Positions 7,009 through 15,424 are shown, counted from the first letter of the stretch. The stretch: DNA of 20,261 nt from CAZFIM01 sp964519615 (GCA_964519615.1 CAZFIM010000044.1:1-20261), one strand, 5' to 3'. Notes: generated by a model not told the origin, from the letters alone. A program made the numbers and translations.

Positions 7009-8280
7009 ATGGAAATAAACCGCAAAACTCATAAAATCTTCTACGGATGGTGGATTGTTGCCGCCTGTTTCCTAAACTGGCTGGTGACTGGCGGTGCGGT
7101 CATACTGGGATTTACAGCCTTCTTCGAGCCGATAGCGGATGATCTCGGCTGGAGCTATACACACATCTCGCTGGCTGCCTCTTTACGCGGAGTAGAATCA
7201 GGACTTCTTTCTCCTTTTGTCGGTTTTTTCTTTGATCGCTGGGGGCCGCGAAAGATCATGCTTTCCGGCACTGTCATTATAGGCTTCGGCTTGATACTGC
7301 TAAGCTTCGTAAATACACTGGCCATGTTCTATGTCGGGTTCATAATTGTGGCTTTTGGTATAACCGGCACCAATCCCGCAGTTGCTATGCCCACCCTTGC
7401 GAACTGGTTTAAGAAAAAACTGGGATTGGCCGCCGGCATCGCCAGCGCCGGCTTTGCCTTCGGCGGTTTTTTGATACCGCTTATCGTAAAGCTTATCGAT
7501 GCCTACAGCTGGAGAACAGCATTCGTTATCCTGGGAGCTGCCATTATTGTTCTGGGAATCCCCTTCTCTTTAGCTTTCCGGCACAAACCCGAACAGTACG
7601 GCTACCTGCCCGATGGTGCTGAAATCATTGAAAAACCGCTATCCGCAAAGAGTGAATCCCCCGCTCATCCAGGAGAGTACACAGCAGGAAGCATGCGGCA
7701 AGCGTTAAAAAAATTCGCTTTCTGGACCCTCACCATCGGTTTCACGCTGCAGTATCTGGCTATAAATACCGTCACTGTGCATATTATGCCTTACCTCTCC
7801 AGTGTAGGGTTGTCCCGCATAGGTGCCGGCCTGGTCGCTACCACACTGCCTATTGTCAGCGCCGGCAGCCGCCTGGTATCGGGATGGCTCAGCGATAGAT
7901 TCAATAAAAAACTGGTTACCCTTTTCTTTTTCGCCGCTATGTTCTTCGGCATAGTGCCCATGCTCTGGATTTCTGAAAAAAATATTTGGCTGCTTATACC
8001 TTTCGTTTTCTTCTTCGGCCTTGCCTGGGGCGGCAACGCAACTTTAAGGGTAACCATGATGGGCCAGCATTTCGAGCGCAGCCATTTCGGCTCCATATTC
8101 GGCTTGATGATAGGTATCATTACGGCGGGCGGACTTATCGGGCCGCTTGTTGCCGGGTGGATTTACGATAACCGGGCTGATTATGACCTGACCTGGATAA
8201 TAATGGCCGTGCTGGTTTTGCTTGGGCTGTTGTTTTTGGCTTCAACCCCCTCGCCTGATTCCCGACGCTCCAATACGTAA
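7009..8280 (+). CDS. Major facilitator superfamily transporter, OFA/monocarboxylate-like
   Basis: The 423 residues carry about twelve hydrophobic segments in two halves. The N-terminal FYGWWIVAACF motif is typical of the oxalate:formate antiporter and monocarboxylate-like MFS branch. FDRWGPRKIML between the second and third segments is the MFS motif A equivalent, and its counterpart in the second half is SGWLSDRFNKK. A cytoplasmic loop (about 192-225) joins the halves. The family moves small organic anions, often by proton symport or exchange, but the substrate here cannot be assigned. The ribosome binding site before ATG 7009 is poor. The promoter at 6864-6893 suggests independent expression. 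No enzyme of organic acid metabolism sits next to it, although the acyl-CoA ligase pair at 11422-13484 is on the same strand. Confidence 0.88.
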   Translation: MEINRKTHKIFYGWWIVAACFLNWLVTGGAVILGFTAFFEPIADDLGWSYTHISLAASLRGVESGLLSPFVGFFFDRWGPRKIMLSGTVIIGFGLILLSFVNTLAMFYVGFIIVAFGITGTNPAVAMPTLANWFKKKLGLAAGIASAGFAFGGFLIPLIVKLIDAYSWRTAFVILGAAIIVLGIPFSLAFRHKPEQYGYLPDGAEIIEKPLSAKSESPAHPGEYTAGSMRQALKKFAFWTLTIGFTLQYLAINTVTVHIMPYLSSVGLSRIGAGLVATTLPIVSAGSRLVSGWLSDRFNKKLVTLFFFAAMFFGIVPMLWISEKNIWLLIPFVFFFGLAWGGNATLRVTMMGQHFERSHFGSIFGLMIGIITAGGLIGPLVAGWIYDNRADYDLTWIIMAVLVLLGLLFLASTPSPDSRRSNT

Positions 8281-8366
8281 CCAGAGCGGAAGCGCATGGC
8301 CGCAAATAAGCCTTCTAGCTTGCCTGTTTTAACAATGAAGTATGTTTCGACAATTGGTATGGCTGC

Positions 8367-8411
8367 ATATTATTAAGATACTTGACAAATATTATTAAGG
8401 TTTATAATAAT
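8367..8411 (+). promoter_or_regulatory. clpB promoter with paired direct repeats
   Basis: A consensus -35 TTGACA (8382-8387) is followed by an AT-rich -10 zone: TATAAT at 8403-8408 (15 bp spacing) or AATAAT at 8406-8411 (18 bp). ATATTATTAAG occurs twice, at 8367-8377 and 8389-8399, 22 bp apart and flanking the -35. I see no CIRCE element and no perfect HAIR box. Confidence 0.6.
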
Positions 8412-8464
8412 ATTTATAAAGATTAGCCGGGAAACGACCGTAAATATCTCAGGAGGTGAGGGAT

Positions 8465-11041
8465 ATGAATTTGAATAAATACACGGAAAAAGCACAGGAG
8501 GCTATAGTTGCCGCGCAGGAACTGGCCAATGCGCATCATAATACACAGATCGAGACCGAACATCTGGTCGAAGCCTTGCTTAAGCAGCAAGGAGGAATAG
8601 TCTCGCAGATATGTACGCGGATAGGCGCTGATCCTGCTTCTTTAATAAGCCAGATTGAGAGCAAGATTAGTTCCCTGCCCGTCGCCGCGGCAGCGACCGA
8701 TGCTTATATAGCGCAGGCGTTGAAAAAGGTACTGTCTGCCGCAGAAGAGGAGGCAGGAAGGTTAAAAGATGAATTCATCAGTACCGAGCATCTACTTATT
8801 GCCTCAGCGGAATCCGCCTCTACAGCCGGTACGCTGCTGAAAAATGCCGGCGTTACCAGGGACAGCGTCTACCGGGTGCTGGCTTCCATTCGCGGCGGTC
8901 AGCGCGTGACCGATCAAAACCCGGAAGACAAATATCAGTCGCTGGAAAAATACGGGCGCGATCTGACGCAAAGCGCTCGCCAGGGCAAGCTGGACCCTGT
9001 GATCGGCCGCGACGAAGAGATCCGCCGCACGATACAGGTGCTCTCGCGCCGCACCAAGAATAACCCGGTACTGATCGGGGAGCCCGGGGTAGGGAAAACA
9101 GCTATCGTAGAGGGGCTGGCGCACCGTATTATGCGCGGTGATGTGCCCGAGGGTTTGAAAAACAAGCGGCTGATAGCCCTTGACCTGGGCGCGCTGGTAG
9201 CCGGGGCAAAATACCGCGGCGAATTCGAGGATAGACTTAAAGCTGTGCTCAAAGAAGTTCATCTGTCGGAGGGGCGGATTATTTTATTCATAGACGAGCT
9301 GCATACGGTAGTGGGTGCCGGCGCCGCCGAAGGCTCGATGGATGCGTCCAACATGCTTAAACCTATGCTGGCGCGCGGCGAACTGCACTGCATCGGGGCT
9401 ACTACGTTGAACGAGTACCGCAAGTATATCGAGAAGGACGCCGCTCTTGAGCGGCGCTTCCAGCCGGTGATGGTGACCGAGCCGAGCGTTGAAGATACTA
9501 TTTCCATTCTTCGCGGTCTGCGGGAGCGCTACGAAGTTCATCACGGCGTGCGCATCAAGGACTCGGCACTGGTTTCGGCAGCCGTGCTCTCTCACCGTTA
9601 TATCAGCGACCGCTTTCTGCCGGATAAGGCCATCGACCTTGTCGATGAAGCCGCTTCCAAGCTGCGCACCGAAATAGACAGCATGCCCACGGAGCTGGAC
9701 GAAGTGGAACGGCGGATTATGCAGCTGGAAATCGAGCGCGAAGCGCTGAGAAAAGAGAAGGACGCGGCATCAAAAGAGAGGCTGAGCAATCTGGAAAAGG
9801 AACTGGCCAATATCAGGGAGAAAAGCCAGGCGCTGAAAGCGCAGTGGGACAGCGAAAAGAACGATATTCAGGAGCTGCAGAAACTGAAGGAGCGGGCCGA
9901 GCAGGTGCGTTACGAAATAGAAATGGCTGAACGCTCTACCAACCTGGAAAAAGCAGCCGAGCTCAAATACGGCATTTTGGTTCAACTGGAGAAGCAGCTG
10001 CGCGAGAAAGAGGAGCAGCTTTCAGAGAAGAAAGGCAGCCGGCTCTTAAAAGAGGAGGTTGATGAAGAAGATATCGCAGAAGTCGTCAGCCGCTGGACGC
10101 ATATCCCGGTAAGCAGGCTGATGGAGGGAGAGATACAGAAATTGCTTAAAATGGAAGAACGTCTGCATTTGCGTGTAGTCGGACAGGACGAGGCCGTCAC
10201 TGCGGTAGCCAACGCCATCCGCCGCGCCAGAGCCGGCATTCAGGACCCCGACCGGCCTCTCGGCAGCTTTATCTTCCTCGGCCCCACCGGAGTGGGTAAG
10301 ACGGAGTTGGGGCGGGCGCTTGCCGAGTTTCTATTTGACGATGAAAAAGCAATGATAAGGGTCGATATGTCCGAGTACATGGAAAAGCATTCCGTTTCAA
10401 AGCTTATCGGAGCGCCTCCGGGTTATATCGGGTACGATGAAGGCGGACAGCTTACCGAAGCGGTACGCCGCAAACCTTTCGCGGTGATCCTGCTGGATGA
10501 AATAGAGAAGGCACATCCGGATGTATTTAACGTACTGCTGCAGATATTGGATGACGGCAGGCTGACCGACGGGCACGGGCGCACTGTCGACTTCAAGAAT
10601 ACCGTGCTGATCATGACCAGCAACATCGGCAGCCAGTTCATTGTCGATCTGACACAGGGGCATGAGGAGGAAATGTGTAACCGGGTGATGGATACGCTTA
10701 AAGCTAGCTTCAGGCCGGAGTTTCTCAACCGCGTGGATGAAATTATCATCTTCCGCCAGCTCTCGCGGGAGCAGGTGAAAGAGATCATCGGCATGCAGAT
10801 AGCATACCTGAAAAACCGTCTGGCCGAACGCCATATCGATATTGAGTTGAGCGATGCTGCCAAAGAAATCCTCATGGAGCAGGGATATGATGCTTCCTAC
10901 GGTGCAAGGCCTATGAAGCGTGCCATACAGCGGCTGCTGCTGGACCCGCTGGCGGTCAAGGTGCTGGACGGCGAATTCCGCGATGGAGACAAAATACTGG
11001 CGGATGCAAACGAGGGCACTATCACGTTTAAGAAAAAATAG
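8465..11041 (+). CDS. clpB: ATP-dependent disaggregase ClpB (Hsp100)
   Basis: ClpB is a hexameric cytoplasmic AAA+ machine that threads proteins out of aggregates together with DnaK. ATG 8465 follows a near-perfect AGGAGGTGAG (8451-8460); an in-frame GTG at 8456 lies inside that site and is rejected. The 858 residues match full-length ClpB. They comprise a double Clp_N domain (about 5-145), AAA1 with Walker A GEPGVGKT (205-212), pore loop KYRG (249-252) and Walker B ILFIDE, then a long coiled-coil middle domain (about 400-525, many K/E/L heptads). AAA2 has Walker A GPTGVGKT (606-613), pore motif GYIG and Walker B ILLDE, and the usual C-terminal domain follows. The long middle domain separates it from ClpC/ClpA, and no ClpP-binding IGF-type loop is evident. 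The gene has its own promoter, consistent with stress control. Confidence 0.97.
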   Translation: MNLNKYTEKAQEAIVAAQELANAHHNTQIETEHLVEALLKQQGGIVSQICTRIGADPASLISQIESKISSLPVAAAATDAYIAQALKKVLSAAEEEAGRLKDEFISTEHLLIASAESASTAGTLLKNAGVTRDSVYRVLASIRGGQRVTDQNPEDKYQSLEKYGRDLTQSARQGKLDPVIGRDEEIRRTIQVLSRRTKNNPVLIGEPGVGKTAIVEGLAHRIMRGDVPEGLKNKRLIALDLGALVAGAKYRGEFEDRLKAVLKEVHLSEGRIILFIDELHTVVGAGAAEGSMDASNMLKPMLARGELHCIGATTLNEYRKYIEKDAALERRFQPVMVTEPSVEDTISILRGLRERYEVHHGVRIKDSALVSAAVLSHRYISDRFLPDKAIDLVDEAASKLRTEIDSMPTELDEVERRIMQLEIEREALRKEKDAASKERLSNLEKELANIREKSQALKAQWDSEKNDIQELQKLKERAEQVRYEIEMAERSTNLEKAAELKYGILVQLEKQLREKEEQLSEKKGSRLLKEEVDEEDIAEVVSRWTHIPVSRLMEGEIQKLLKMEERLHLRVVGQDEAVTAVANAIRRARAGIQDPDRPLGSFIFLGPTGVGKTELGRALAEFLFDDEKAMIRVDMSEYMEKHSVSKLIGAPPGYIGYDEGGQLTEAVRRKPFAVILLDEIEKAHPDVFNVLLQILDDGRLTDGHGRTVDFKNTVLIMTSNIGSQFIVDLTQGHEEEMCNRVMDTLKASFRPEFLNRVDEIIIFRQLSREQVKEIIGMQIAYLKNRLAERHIDIELSDAAKEILMEQGYDASYGARPMKRAIQRLLLDPLAVKVLDGEFRDGDKILADANEGTITFKKK

Positions 11042-11066
11042 CAGGTCAGCATAGGGAATACAGCGG

Positions 11067-11106
11067 AGCCGTACCTACCGGCTGTCTCATGCTTTTCCAC
11101 TGAGAC
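11067..11106 (+). terminator. Two adjacent weak hairpins after clpB
   Basis: AGCCG (11067-11071) pairs with CGGCT (11079-11083). Immediately after, GTCTCA (11084-11089) pairs with TGAGAC (11101-11106) around a loop containing CTTTT. They lie 25-65 bases past the clpB stop and before the tRNA promoter. Neither has a clear 3' T tract. Confidence 0.3.
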
Positions 11107-11130
11107 TCATCCGGCCGGCACTCCGAAAAT

Positions 11131-11160
11131 TTGTCAAAGCGAGTTCAAATTACTTATACT
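11131..11160 (+). promoter_or_regulatory. Promoter of the tRNA-Ser gene
   Basis: TTGTCA (11131-11136) and TATACT (11155-11160) are 18 bp apart. A start near 11167 would fall seven bases before the mature 5' end of the tRNA at 11174, which is a tight, typical arrangement. Confidence 0.65.
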
Positions 11161-11173
11161 TAGATAGTTTTAA

Positions 11174-11261
11174 GGAGGGGTGGCCGAGTGGACGATGGCG
11201 GCGGTCTTGAAAACCGCTTTAGCGCAAGCTAACATGGGTTCGAATCCCATCCCCTCCGCCA
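11174..11261 (+). tRNA. tRNA-Ser (anticodon UGA)
   Basis: The 88-base gene folds fully. Acceptor GGAGGGG (11174-11180) pairs with CCCCTCC (11251-11257). The D stem is GCC/GGC. The anticodon stem GCGGT/ACCGC holds the loop CTTGAAA with TGA at 11208-11210. A long class II variable arm TTAGC-GCAA-GCTAA and a T arm ATGGG-TTCGAAT-CCCAT follow. The discriminator base is G, as in tRNA-Ser, and CCA (11259-11261) is encoded. It decodes UCA and, by wobble, other UCN codons. Confidence 0.97.
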
Positions 11262-11327
11262 GCACATAGTGTTGTGCATGTATAGAAACTATAGAGAATA
11301 TCTCAGGCGTATGGGATTGGCTGCGGC

Positions 11328-11356
11328 TTTACACATCGAGCGTACAATGGTATATA
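11328..11356 (+). promoter_or_regulatory. Probable promoter of the sucC-sucD operon
   Basis: TTTACA (11328-11333) and TATATA (11351-11356) are 17 bp apart. Transcription would start near 11363, giving a leader of about 60 bases before GTG 11422. Confidence 0.45.
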
Positions 11357-11421
11357 ACCGGTTCTTTCGCCCGACTATGCAGCCGAAAGCGAGATAACGG
11401 CTTAATAAGGAGGAAAAACCG

Positions 11422-12591
11422 GTGAAAGTACATGAATATCAGGCGAAAGCGCTGATGGCGCTGTACGGTATCCCCGTGCCGCGGAGCAATCTGGCCGCAA
11501 CACCTGAGGAAGCCAGACATTTTGCCATCGATTTCGGCAAGAGGGTGGCAATCAAGGCACAGGTTTATGCCGGCGGTAGAGGCAAAGCAGGCGGGATAAA
11601 GGTTGCCGATACTGCTGACGATGCCGCGGCCTGCGCGGAGCAGTTACTGGGCACGCGGCTGGTTACGCATCAAACGGGGCCGCAAGGCGTGCCTGTACAA
11701 AAAGTGCTGGTGGAGGAAGCGCTGGACATCAGCCGAGAGCTCTACCTCAGTATAGTGACTGACACAAGCTGCCGCAGGCCCGTGATCGTCGCCAGCGCAT
11801 CCGGCGGAATGGACATCGAAGAGATAGCCCGCGTCAGCCCTGAAAAAATCCTCAAGGAATACATCGATCCTTCCCTGGGCTTCTGGCCGTATATCGGCAC
11901 TAAACTAGCCTATAAGCTGGAGATCAAACAGGAGAGGGTCAGACTCTTTGCCAATCTGCTGGCCGGGCTCTACCGCCTCTACATGGAGAAGGACTGTTCG
12001 CTGGCGGAGATCAATCCGCTGGTGGTGACCGCGGCTGGAAACCTGGTAGCATTGGACGGCAAGCTCAATTTCGATGATAATGCCCTTTTCCGCCACACCG
12101 ATGTCGCTCACATGCAGGACCTGCAGCAGGAAGACAGTCTGGAAATGGAAGCAAAGCATCTGGGCGTACAGAACTATATCAAGCTGGACGGCAATATCGG
12201 CTGTCTGGTTAATGGGGCGGGGCTGGCTATGGCGGTTCTTGACCTGATCACCCAGGCCGGAGGCAAGGCCGCGAACTTCCTCGATATCGGCACGGTCAAT
12301 AACACTGAACGCGTGGTCAACGCCTTCAAACTATTTGCCAGGGATCCCGCAGTCAAAGCCATACTTGTCAATATCTTCGGCGGGATGGCACGGGTAGATG
12401 TGATCGCTCAAGGAATAAAAGAGGCCTGCTGCGGCATGGATATCCGCATACCGATGGTCATCCGGCTGGCGGGTACCAACGTGGAGGAAGGCAAGAAAAT
12501 TCTCAAGGATTCCAGCATACGATATATCGAGGCAAGCGATTTCCTCGATGCTGCCCAAAAAGCAGTACGGGAAGCCAAAGGAGCAGTGTAA
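11422..12591 (+). CDS. sucC: Succinyl-CoA ligase (ADP-forming) beta subunit family, divergent substrate loop
   Basis: GTG 11422 follows AAGGAGG (11407-11413) by eight bases; the product has 389 residues, normal for SucC. The N-terminal ATP-grasp domain starts MKVHEYQAK and contains KAQVYAGGRGKAGG, then EINPLVV and LDGKLNFDDNA for nucleotide and metal binding. The C-terminal ligase-CoA domain has GNIGCLVNGAGLAM and LVNIFGGMARVD. With the alpha subunit it would interconvert an acid, CoA and ATP with acyl-CoA, ADP and phosphate, normally succinate. Two usually conserved places differ: ANFLDIGTVNNTERV replaces ANFLDVGGGATKERV, and FGGMAR replaces FGGIVR at the loop that contacts succinate. A related acid such as malate or another dicarboxylate is possible. 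It is translationally coupled to sucD. Confidence 0.88.
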   Translation: MKVHEYQAKALMALYGIPVPRSNLAATPEEARHFAIDFGKRVAIKAQVYAGGRGKAGGIKVADTADDAAACAEQLLGTRLVTHQTGPQGVPVQKVLVEEALDISRELYLSIVTDTSCRRPVIVASASGGMDIEEIARVSPEKILKEYIDPSLGFWPYIGTKLAYKLEIKQERVRLFANLLAGLYRLYMEKDCSLAEINPLVVTAAGNLVALDGKLNFDDNALFRHTDVAHMQDLQQEDSLEMEAKHLGVQNYIKLDGNIGCLVNGAGLAMAVLDLITQAGGKAANFLDIGTVNNTERVVNAFKLFARDPAVKAILVNIFGGMARVDVIAQGIKEACCGMDIRIPMVIRLAGTNVEEGKKILKDSSIRYIEASDFLDAAQKAVREAKGAV

Positions 12592-13484
12592 TGAGCATAT
12601 TACTGGATAACAATACCAGACTGATCGTACAGGGAATGACCGGCAGCGAAGGCAGTTTCCACACACAGAAATGCCTTGAATACGGGACAAAAATAGTAGC
12701 AGGAGTTACTCCGGGCAAGGGAGGCACTGAGCATTTGGGGGTACCCGTATACAATACGGTGGAAGATGCCGTAAGCAGTACAGGCGCAAACGCCAGCATC
12801 ATTTTCGTGCCCGCTCCTTTTGCTGCCGATACTATAATGGAAGCAGTCGACACCGCTCTACCCCTGGTTATTTGTATAACTGAAGGCATTCCCGTGAAAG
12901 ATATGCTCATGGTACACAGACGCCTGCAAGATTCGCAGACCCGCCTGATAGGCCCAAATTGTCCGGGAGTTATCACCCCCGGCCAGTGTAAAGCGGGCAT
13001 TATGACCGGAGATATCCATATGTCAGGCCGGGTAGGAGTAGTATCACGCAGCGGCACCCTGACCTATGAGGCCGTATCACAACTTACGGATTTATGCATC
13101 GGGCAGTCAACCTGCGTGGGCATCGGCGGAGACCCTCTGCCGGGCAGCACCTTTGTCGATATACTGGCCCTGTTCCAGGCCGATCCCGGCACAGACGCTG
13201 TAGTGATGATAGGTGAAATCGGCGGCGTAGCGGAGCAGGAAGCAGCCGGATATATAAAAGAGCATATGACCAAACCCGTGGTTGCCTTTATTGCGGGAGC
13301 AAGCGCTCCTCCGGGCAAAAGAATGGGACACGCCGGAGCGATAATCAGCGGCAGCTCAGGCACCGCTGCTGATAAGAAGGCTGCGTTAAAAGCAGCGGGT
13401 GTTTATGTGGTAGACGGTCCCGCATACATCGGCATTACCATGCAGAAAGTCCTGGCTGACCACGGGCTGGATAAAAAGAGCTGA
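12591..13484 (+). CDS. sucD: Succinyl-CoA ligase alpha subunit
   Basis: The 297-residue protein starts at ATG 12591, sharing one base with the sucC stop (TAATG), so the two subunits are probably made together. The CoA-binding Rossmann domain has VQGMTGSEGSFH, GVTPGKGGTEHLG and ITEGIP. The ligase half has GPNCPGVITPG, SRSGTLTYEA, GIGGDPLPGS and the GKRMGHAGAI motif with the histidine that is phosphorylated during catalysis. All key residues of bacterial SucD are present, with GMTG in place of the common GFTG. Unlike its beta partner it looks fully canonical. No other citric acid cycle gene is visible nearby. I see no clear terminator after it; the pabB remnant begins about 100 bases later. Confidence 0.93.
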   Translation: MSILLDNNTRLIVQGMTGSEGSFHTQKCLEYGTKIVAGVTPGKGGTEHLGVPVYNTVEDAVSSTGANASIIFVPAPFAADTIMEAVDTALPLVICITEGIPVKDMLMVHRRLQDSQTRLIGPNCPGVITPGQCKAGIMTGDIHMSGRVGVVSRSGTLTYEAVSQLTDLCIGQSTCVGIGGDPLPGSTFVDILALFQADPGTDAVVMIGEIGGVAEQEAAGYIKEHMTKPVVAFIAGASAPPGKRMGHAGAIISGSSGTAADKKAALKAAGVYVVDGPAYIGITMQKVLADHGLDKKS

Positions 13485-13586
13485 ACACTCCCTTCTTATA
13501 TATCAGTCTGCATAAGTTTTCTCTCTTATGGTAGTAAAGGATATTACTTCCAGTGGAAACAGCAGCGCGGTAAAGGAGCAAAAGCA

Positions 13587-13862
13587 ATGCGGCGGTGTCC
13601 CTTGATTGCAAAGCTGAATATTCCCTTTCCACCGCACACAGCAGGCGGCCGGCTGGCGCATAAAGCGCATTGCCGCTTTCCGGACAGCGGCGCGGATACC
13701 GGGATGGGAAGATATTCCTTCATAGGCACGAAACCTTTCCTTATCGCTAAAAGCCAGGGAGGCACAAGCAACGCCTGTGCCGGTGCTTACTGCTCTACGC
13801 AAACATACAATTCCTTTGATGTATTAAAGGATACCGCTGTAAAAAAGCCCGTATGGGAGTAA
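13587..13862 (+). pseudogene. Truncated pabB/trpE-type gene (N-terminal fragment only)
   Basis: The frame starts at ATG 13587 with AAGGAG (13573-13578) eight bases upstream and stops at TAA 13860-13862, giving 91 residues. RLAHKAHC..PDSG....MGRYSFIGTKPFLIAKS, then NSFDVLKDT, matches the N-terminal region of aminodeoxychorismate synthase component I (PabB) and anthranilate synthase I, where RYSFIGxxPF and NPFDxL are conserved. The chorismate-binding domain, some 350 residues, is absent, and the frame ends a few residues after NSFDVLKDT. The next gene, nine bases on, is the PabC-type aminotransferase, the usual pathway partner. An internal deletion that also removed pabA would explain this (inference). 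The fragment cannot be catalytic. TrpE rather than PabB ancestry is possible; the neighbour favours PabB. Confidence 0.7.
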
Positions 13863-13871
13863 AATAGGGCA

Positions 13872-14750
13872 ATGGAAGAAATGGTCTATTTGAATGACGA
13901 ATTGATGCCTGCATCACAGGCAATGCTTTCCGCTTATAATCACGGTTTTCTCTACGGGTACGGGCTTTTCGAGACAATACGCACTTACAATGGTGCTATT
14001 TTTCGCCTCGAACGGCACATGGAAAGGCTGTACAAATCAGCCGATATACTTGGCCTGGGGACGGACCTTGCATTATATAATCTTGGCAGAGCCTGCTATG
14101 CGGTTATAGAGGCCAACCGCTACACTGATGCACGTATCCGCATAACGGTTACAGCGGCAAACGGGGACATTGTTCCCAATCCTCCTCTGGGGAGAGGCAT
14201 TACCATATTCATAGCGGCACAGCCGCTTAAACCCCTGCCACAGGAAAGCTACCGCCGGGGATACAAAGCTATCGTATCAAGCTGGCGGCGAAACAGTAAG
14301 TCTCCTTTGAGCAAACTCAAGTCCACCGGTTATACGGAAAATATCCTTGCGCGTCAAGCAGCAAGAGCAGGCGGTGCGGATGAAGCCCTTATCTTCAATG
14401 AAAAGGGCTTCCTTGCTGAATGCAGCTTAAGCAATGTATTCCTGGTCAAACTGGGGAAATTGTATACTCCGCCTCCCGAATGCGGTATACTTCCCGGTGT
14501 AACCAGAGAGGCGGTATTGGAGCTGGCACGTACTCTGGGTATTACCGCTCAGGAGAAGAGCATAAGACTGGCAGAGCTGGTGCAGATGGAGGAAATCTTT
14601 ATTACCAACTCCATCATAGAAGTAATGCCCCTGACCTGGATAGAAGACAGGCCTGTCGGCGATGGCACAGCCGGACCGGTTACCATGCAAATAATGAGCG
14701 CCTACCGCAAGCTGGTAAAAGACTTTCAGACGAAACGGCCGGACAGATAA
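13872..14750 (+). CDS. pabC: Class IV aminotransferase fold enzyme, probably aminodeoxychorismate lyase
   Basis: This PLP enzyme has 292 residues. YNHGFLYGYGLFETIRTYNG is the N-terminal signature of the fold. LSKLKSTGYTENILARQ holds the PLP lysine (K150), GADEALIFNEKGFLAECSLSN the cofactor-contacting strand, and CGILPGVTRE plus ITNSIIEVMPL complete the class IV pattern. Branched-chain aminotransferase (IlvE), D-amino acid aminotransferase and aminodeoxychorismate lyase share this fold. The KSTGYTEN region and the adjacent pabB remnant favour PabC, which releases 4-aminobenzoate for folate. If the rest of pabB is lost, the enzyme may now act on other substrates or work with a pabAB elsewhere. 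ATG 13872 has AGGG only two bases upstream, so ATG 13881 (residue 4) may be the true start. Confidence 0.8.
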   Translation: MEEMVYLNDELMPASQAMLSAYNHGFLYGYGLFETIRTYNGAIFRLERHMERLYKSADILGLGTDLALYNLGRACYAVIEANRYTDARIRITVTAANGDIVPNPPLGRGITIFIAAQPLKPLPQESYRRGYKAIVSSWRRNSKSPLSKLKSTGYTENILARQAARAGGADEALIFNEKGFLAECSLSNVFLVKLGKLYTPPPECGILPGVTREAVLELARTLGITAQEKSIRLAELVQMEEIFITNSIIEVMPLTWIEDRPVGDGTAGPVTMQIMSAYRKLVKDFQTKRPDR

Positions 14751-14792
14751 ATCAGCCGGTGTATGGGCAGCTCTTAAAAAGGCGATATGGTA

Positions 14793-14821
14793 TTGGCGCA
14801 GATACAACCGTCTGATATACT
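14793..14821 (+). promoter_or_regulatory. Extended -10 promoter of the Yip1-family gene
   Basis: TTGGCG (14793-14798) and TATACT (14816-14821) are 17 bp apart, and TGA directly before the -10 makes an extended -10. Transcription would start about 20 bases before ATG 14849. Confidence 0.6.
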
Positions 14822-14848
14822 GAAACCATATAATTGAATGGAGGCACC

Positions 14849-15424
14849 ATGGCAGCTTCACGTTCTCTTTTCTCGCGGATGATACGGGCAGCAAAACTGG
14901 AGGTTGCTCTCTATGAAGAAGTTGAAGCTGATTCAGGCGCTACCGTTCAGGCATTTCTGTCAGTTATTATTGTCAGCCTGGCAAGCGGTATTGGAGCAGC
15001 TGTAGATGCACTTTTAGGCGGCGGAGGAATTATAAGAGTGTTGTGGGGGTTATTCACCGGAATTTTCGGCCTCCTTATCGCCTGGTTATTATGGTCTCTG
15101 ATAACCTGGATTATCGGGTCAACCATATTTAAAGGAAAGCAGACATCGGCCAGCTGGGGTGAACTCCTTCGTACCATCGGATTCGCCTTTGCTCCGGGAA
15201 TGCTTCTTTTCTTCACCTTTATACCGTGGTGCGACTGGATATTGAATGTTATTGTTATTATCTGGACGGTGATCGCCGTAGTGATAGCCGTACGTCAGGC
15301 GCTCGATTTTTCCACATGGAGAGCAATCGGGACCTGTATCGCGGGAATAATCATCTATGCCGTTATCAGCCTTATCATCAATGCATTGCCCTCGGTTATC
15401 GGCGGAGGGAGGCTCCTGTATTAG
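14849..15424 (+). CDS. Yip1-family integral membrane protein
   Basis: ATG 14849 follows GGAGG (14840-14844) by four bases and gives 191 residues; an in-frame TTG at 14834 is rejected because the ribosome site lies inside that extension. An N-terminal amphipathic region (RSLFSRMIRAAKLEVALYEE) precedes about five membrane helices: roughly 32-55, 60-85, 115-135, 138-150 and 160-182. ELLRTIGFAFAPGM and the FKGKQTSASWGELLR loop are typical of bacterial Yip1/YIP1-domain proteins, which have no well-defined function in bacteria. The gene has its own promoter and no clear co-transcribed partner. Confidence 0.75.
   Translation: MAASRSLFSRMIRAAKLEVALYEEVEADSGATVQAFLSVIIVSLASGIGAAVDALLGGGGIIRVLWGLFTGIFGLLIAWLLWSLITWIIGSTIFKGKQTSASWGELLRTIGFAFAPGMLLFFTFIPWCDWILNVIVIIWTVIAVVIAVRQALDFSTWRAIGTCIAGIIIYAVISLIINALPSVIGGGRLLY

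Noticed and set aside
8382..8399. HspR HAIR box at the clpB promoter
   Set aside because: Only five of seven arm positions match between CTTGACA and the complement of TATTAAG, and the spacing differs from the consensus.
11174..11261. serS and tRNA-Ser in the same window as a functional pair
   Set aside because: They are over 10 kb apart with many unrelated genes and a separate tRNA promoter, so coincidence is enough.
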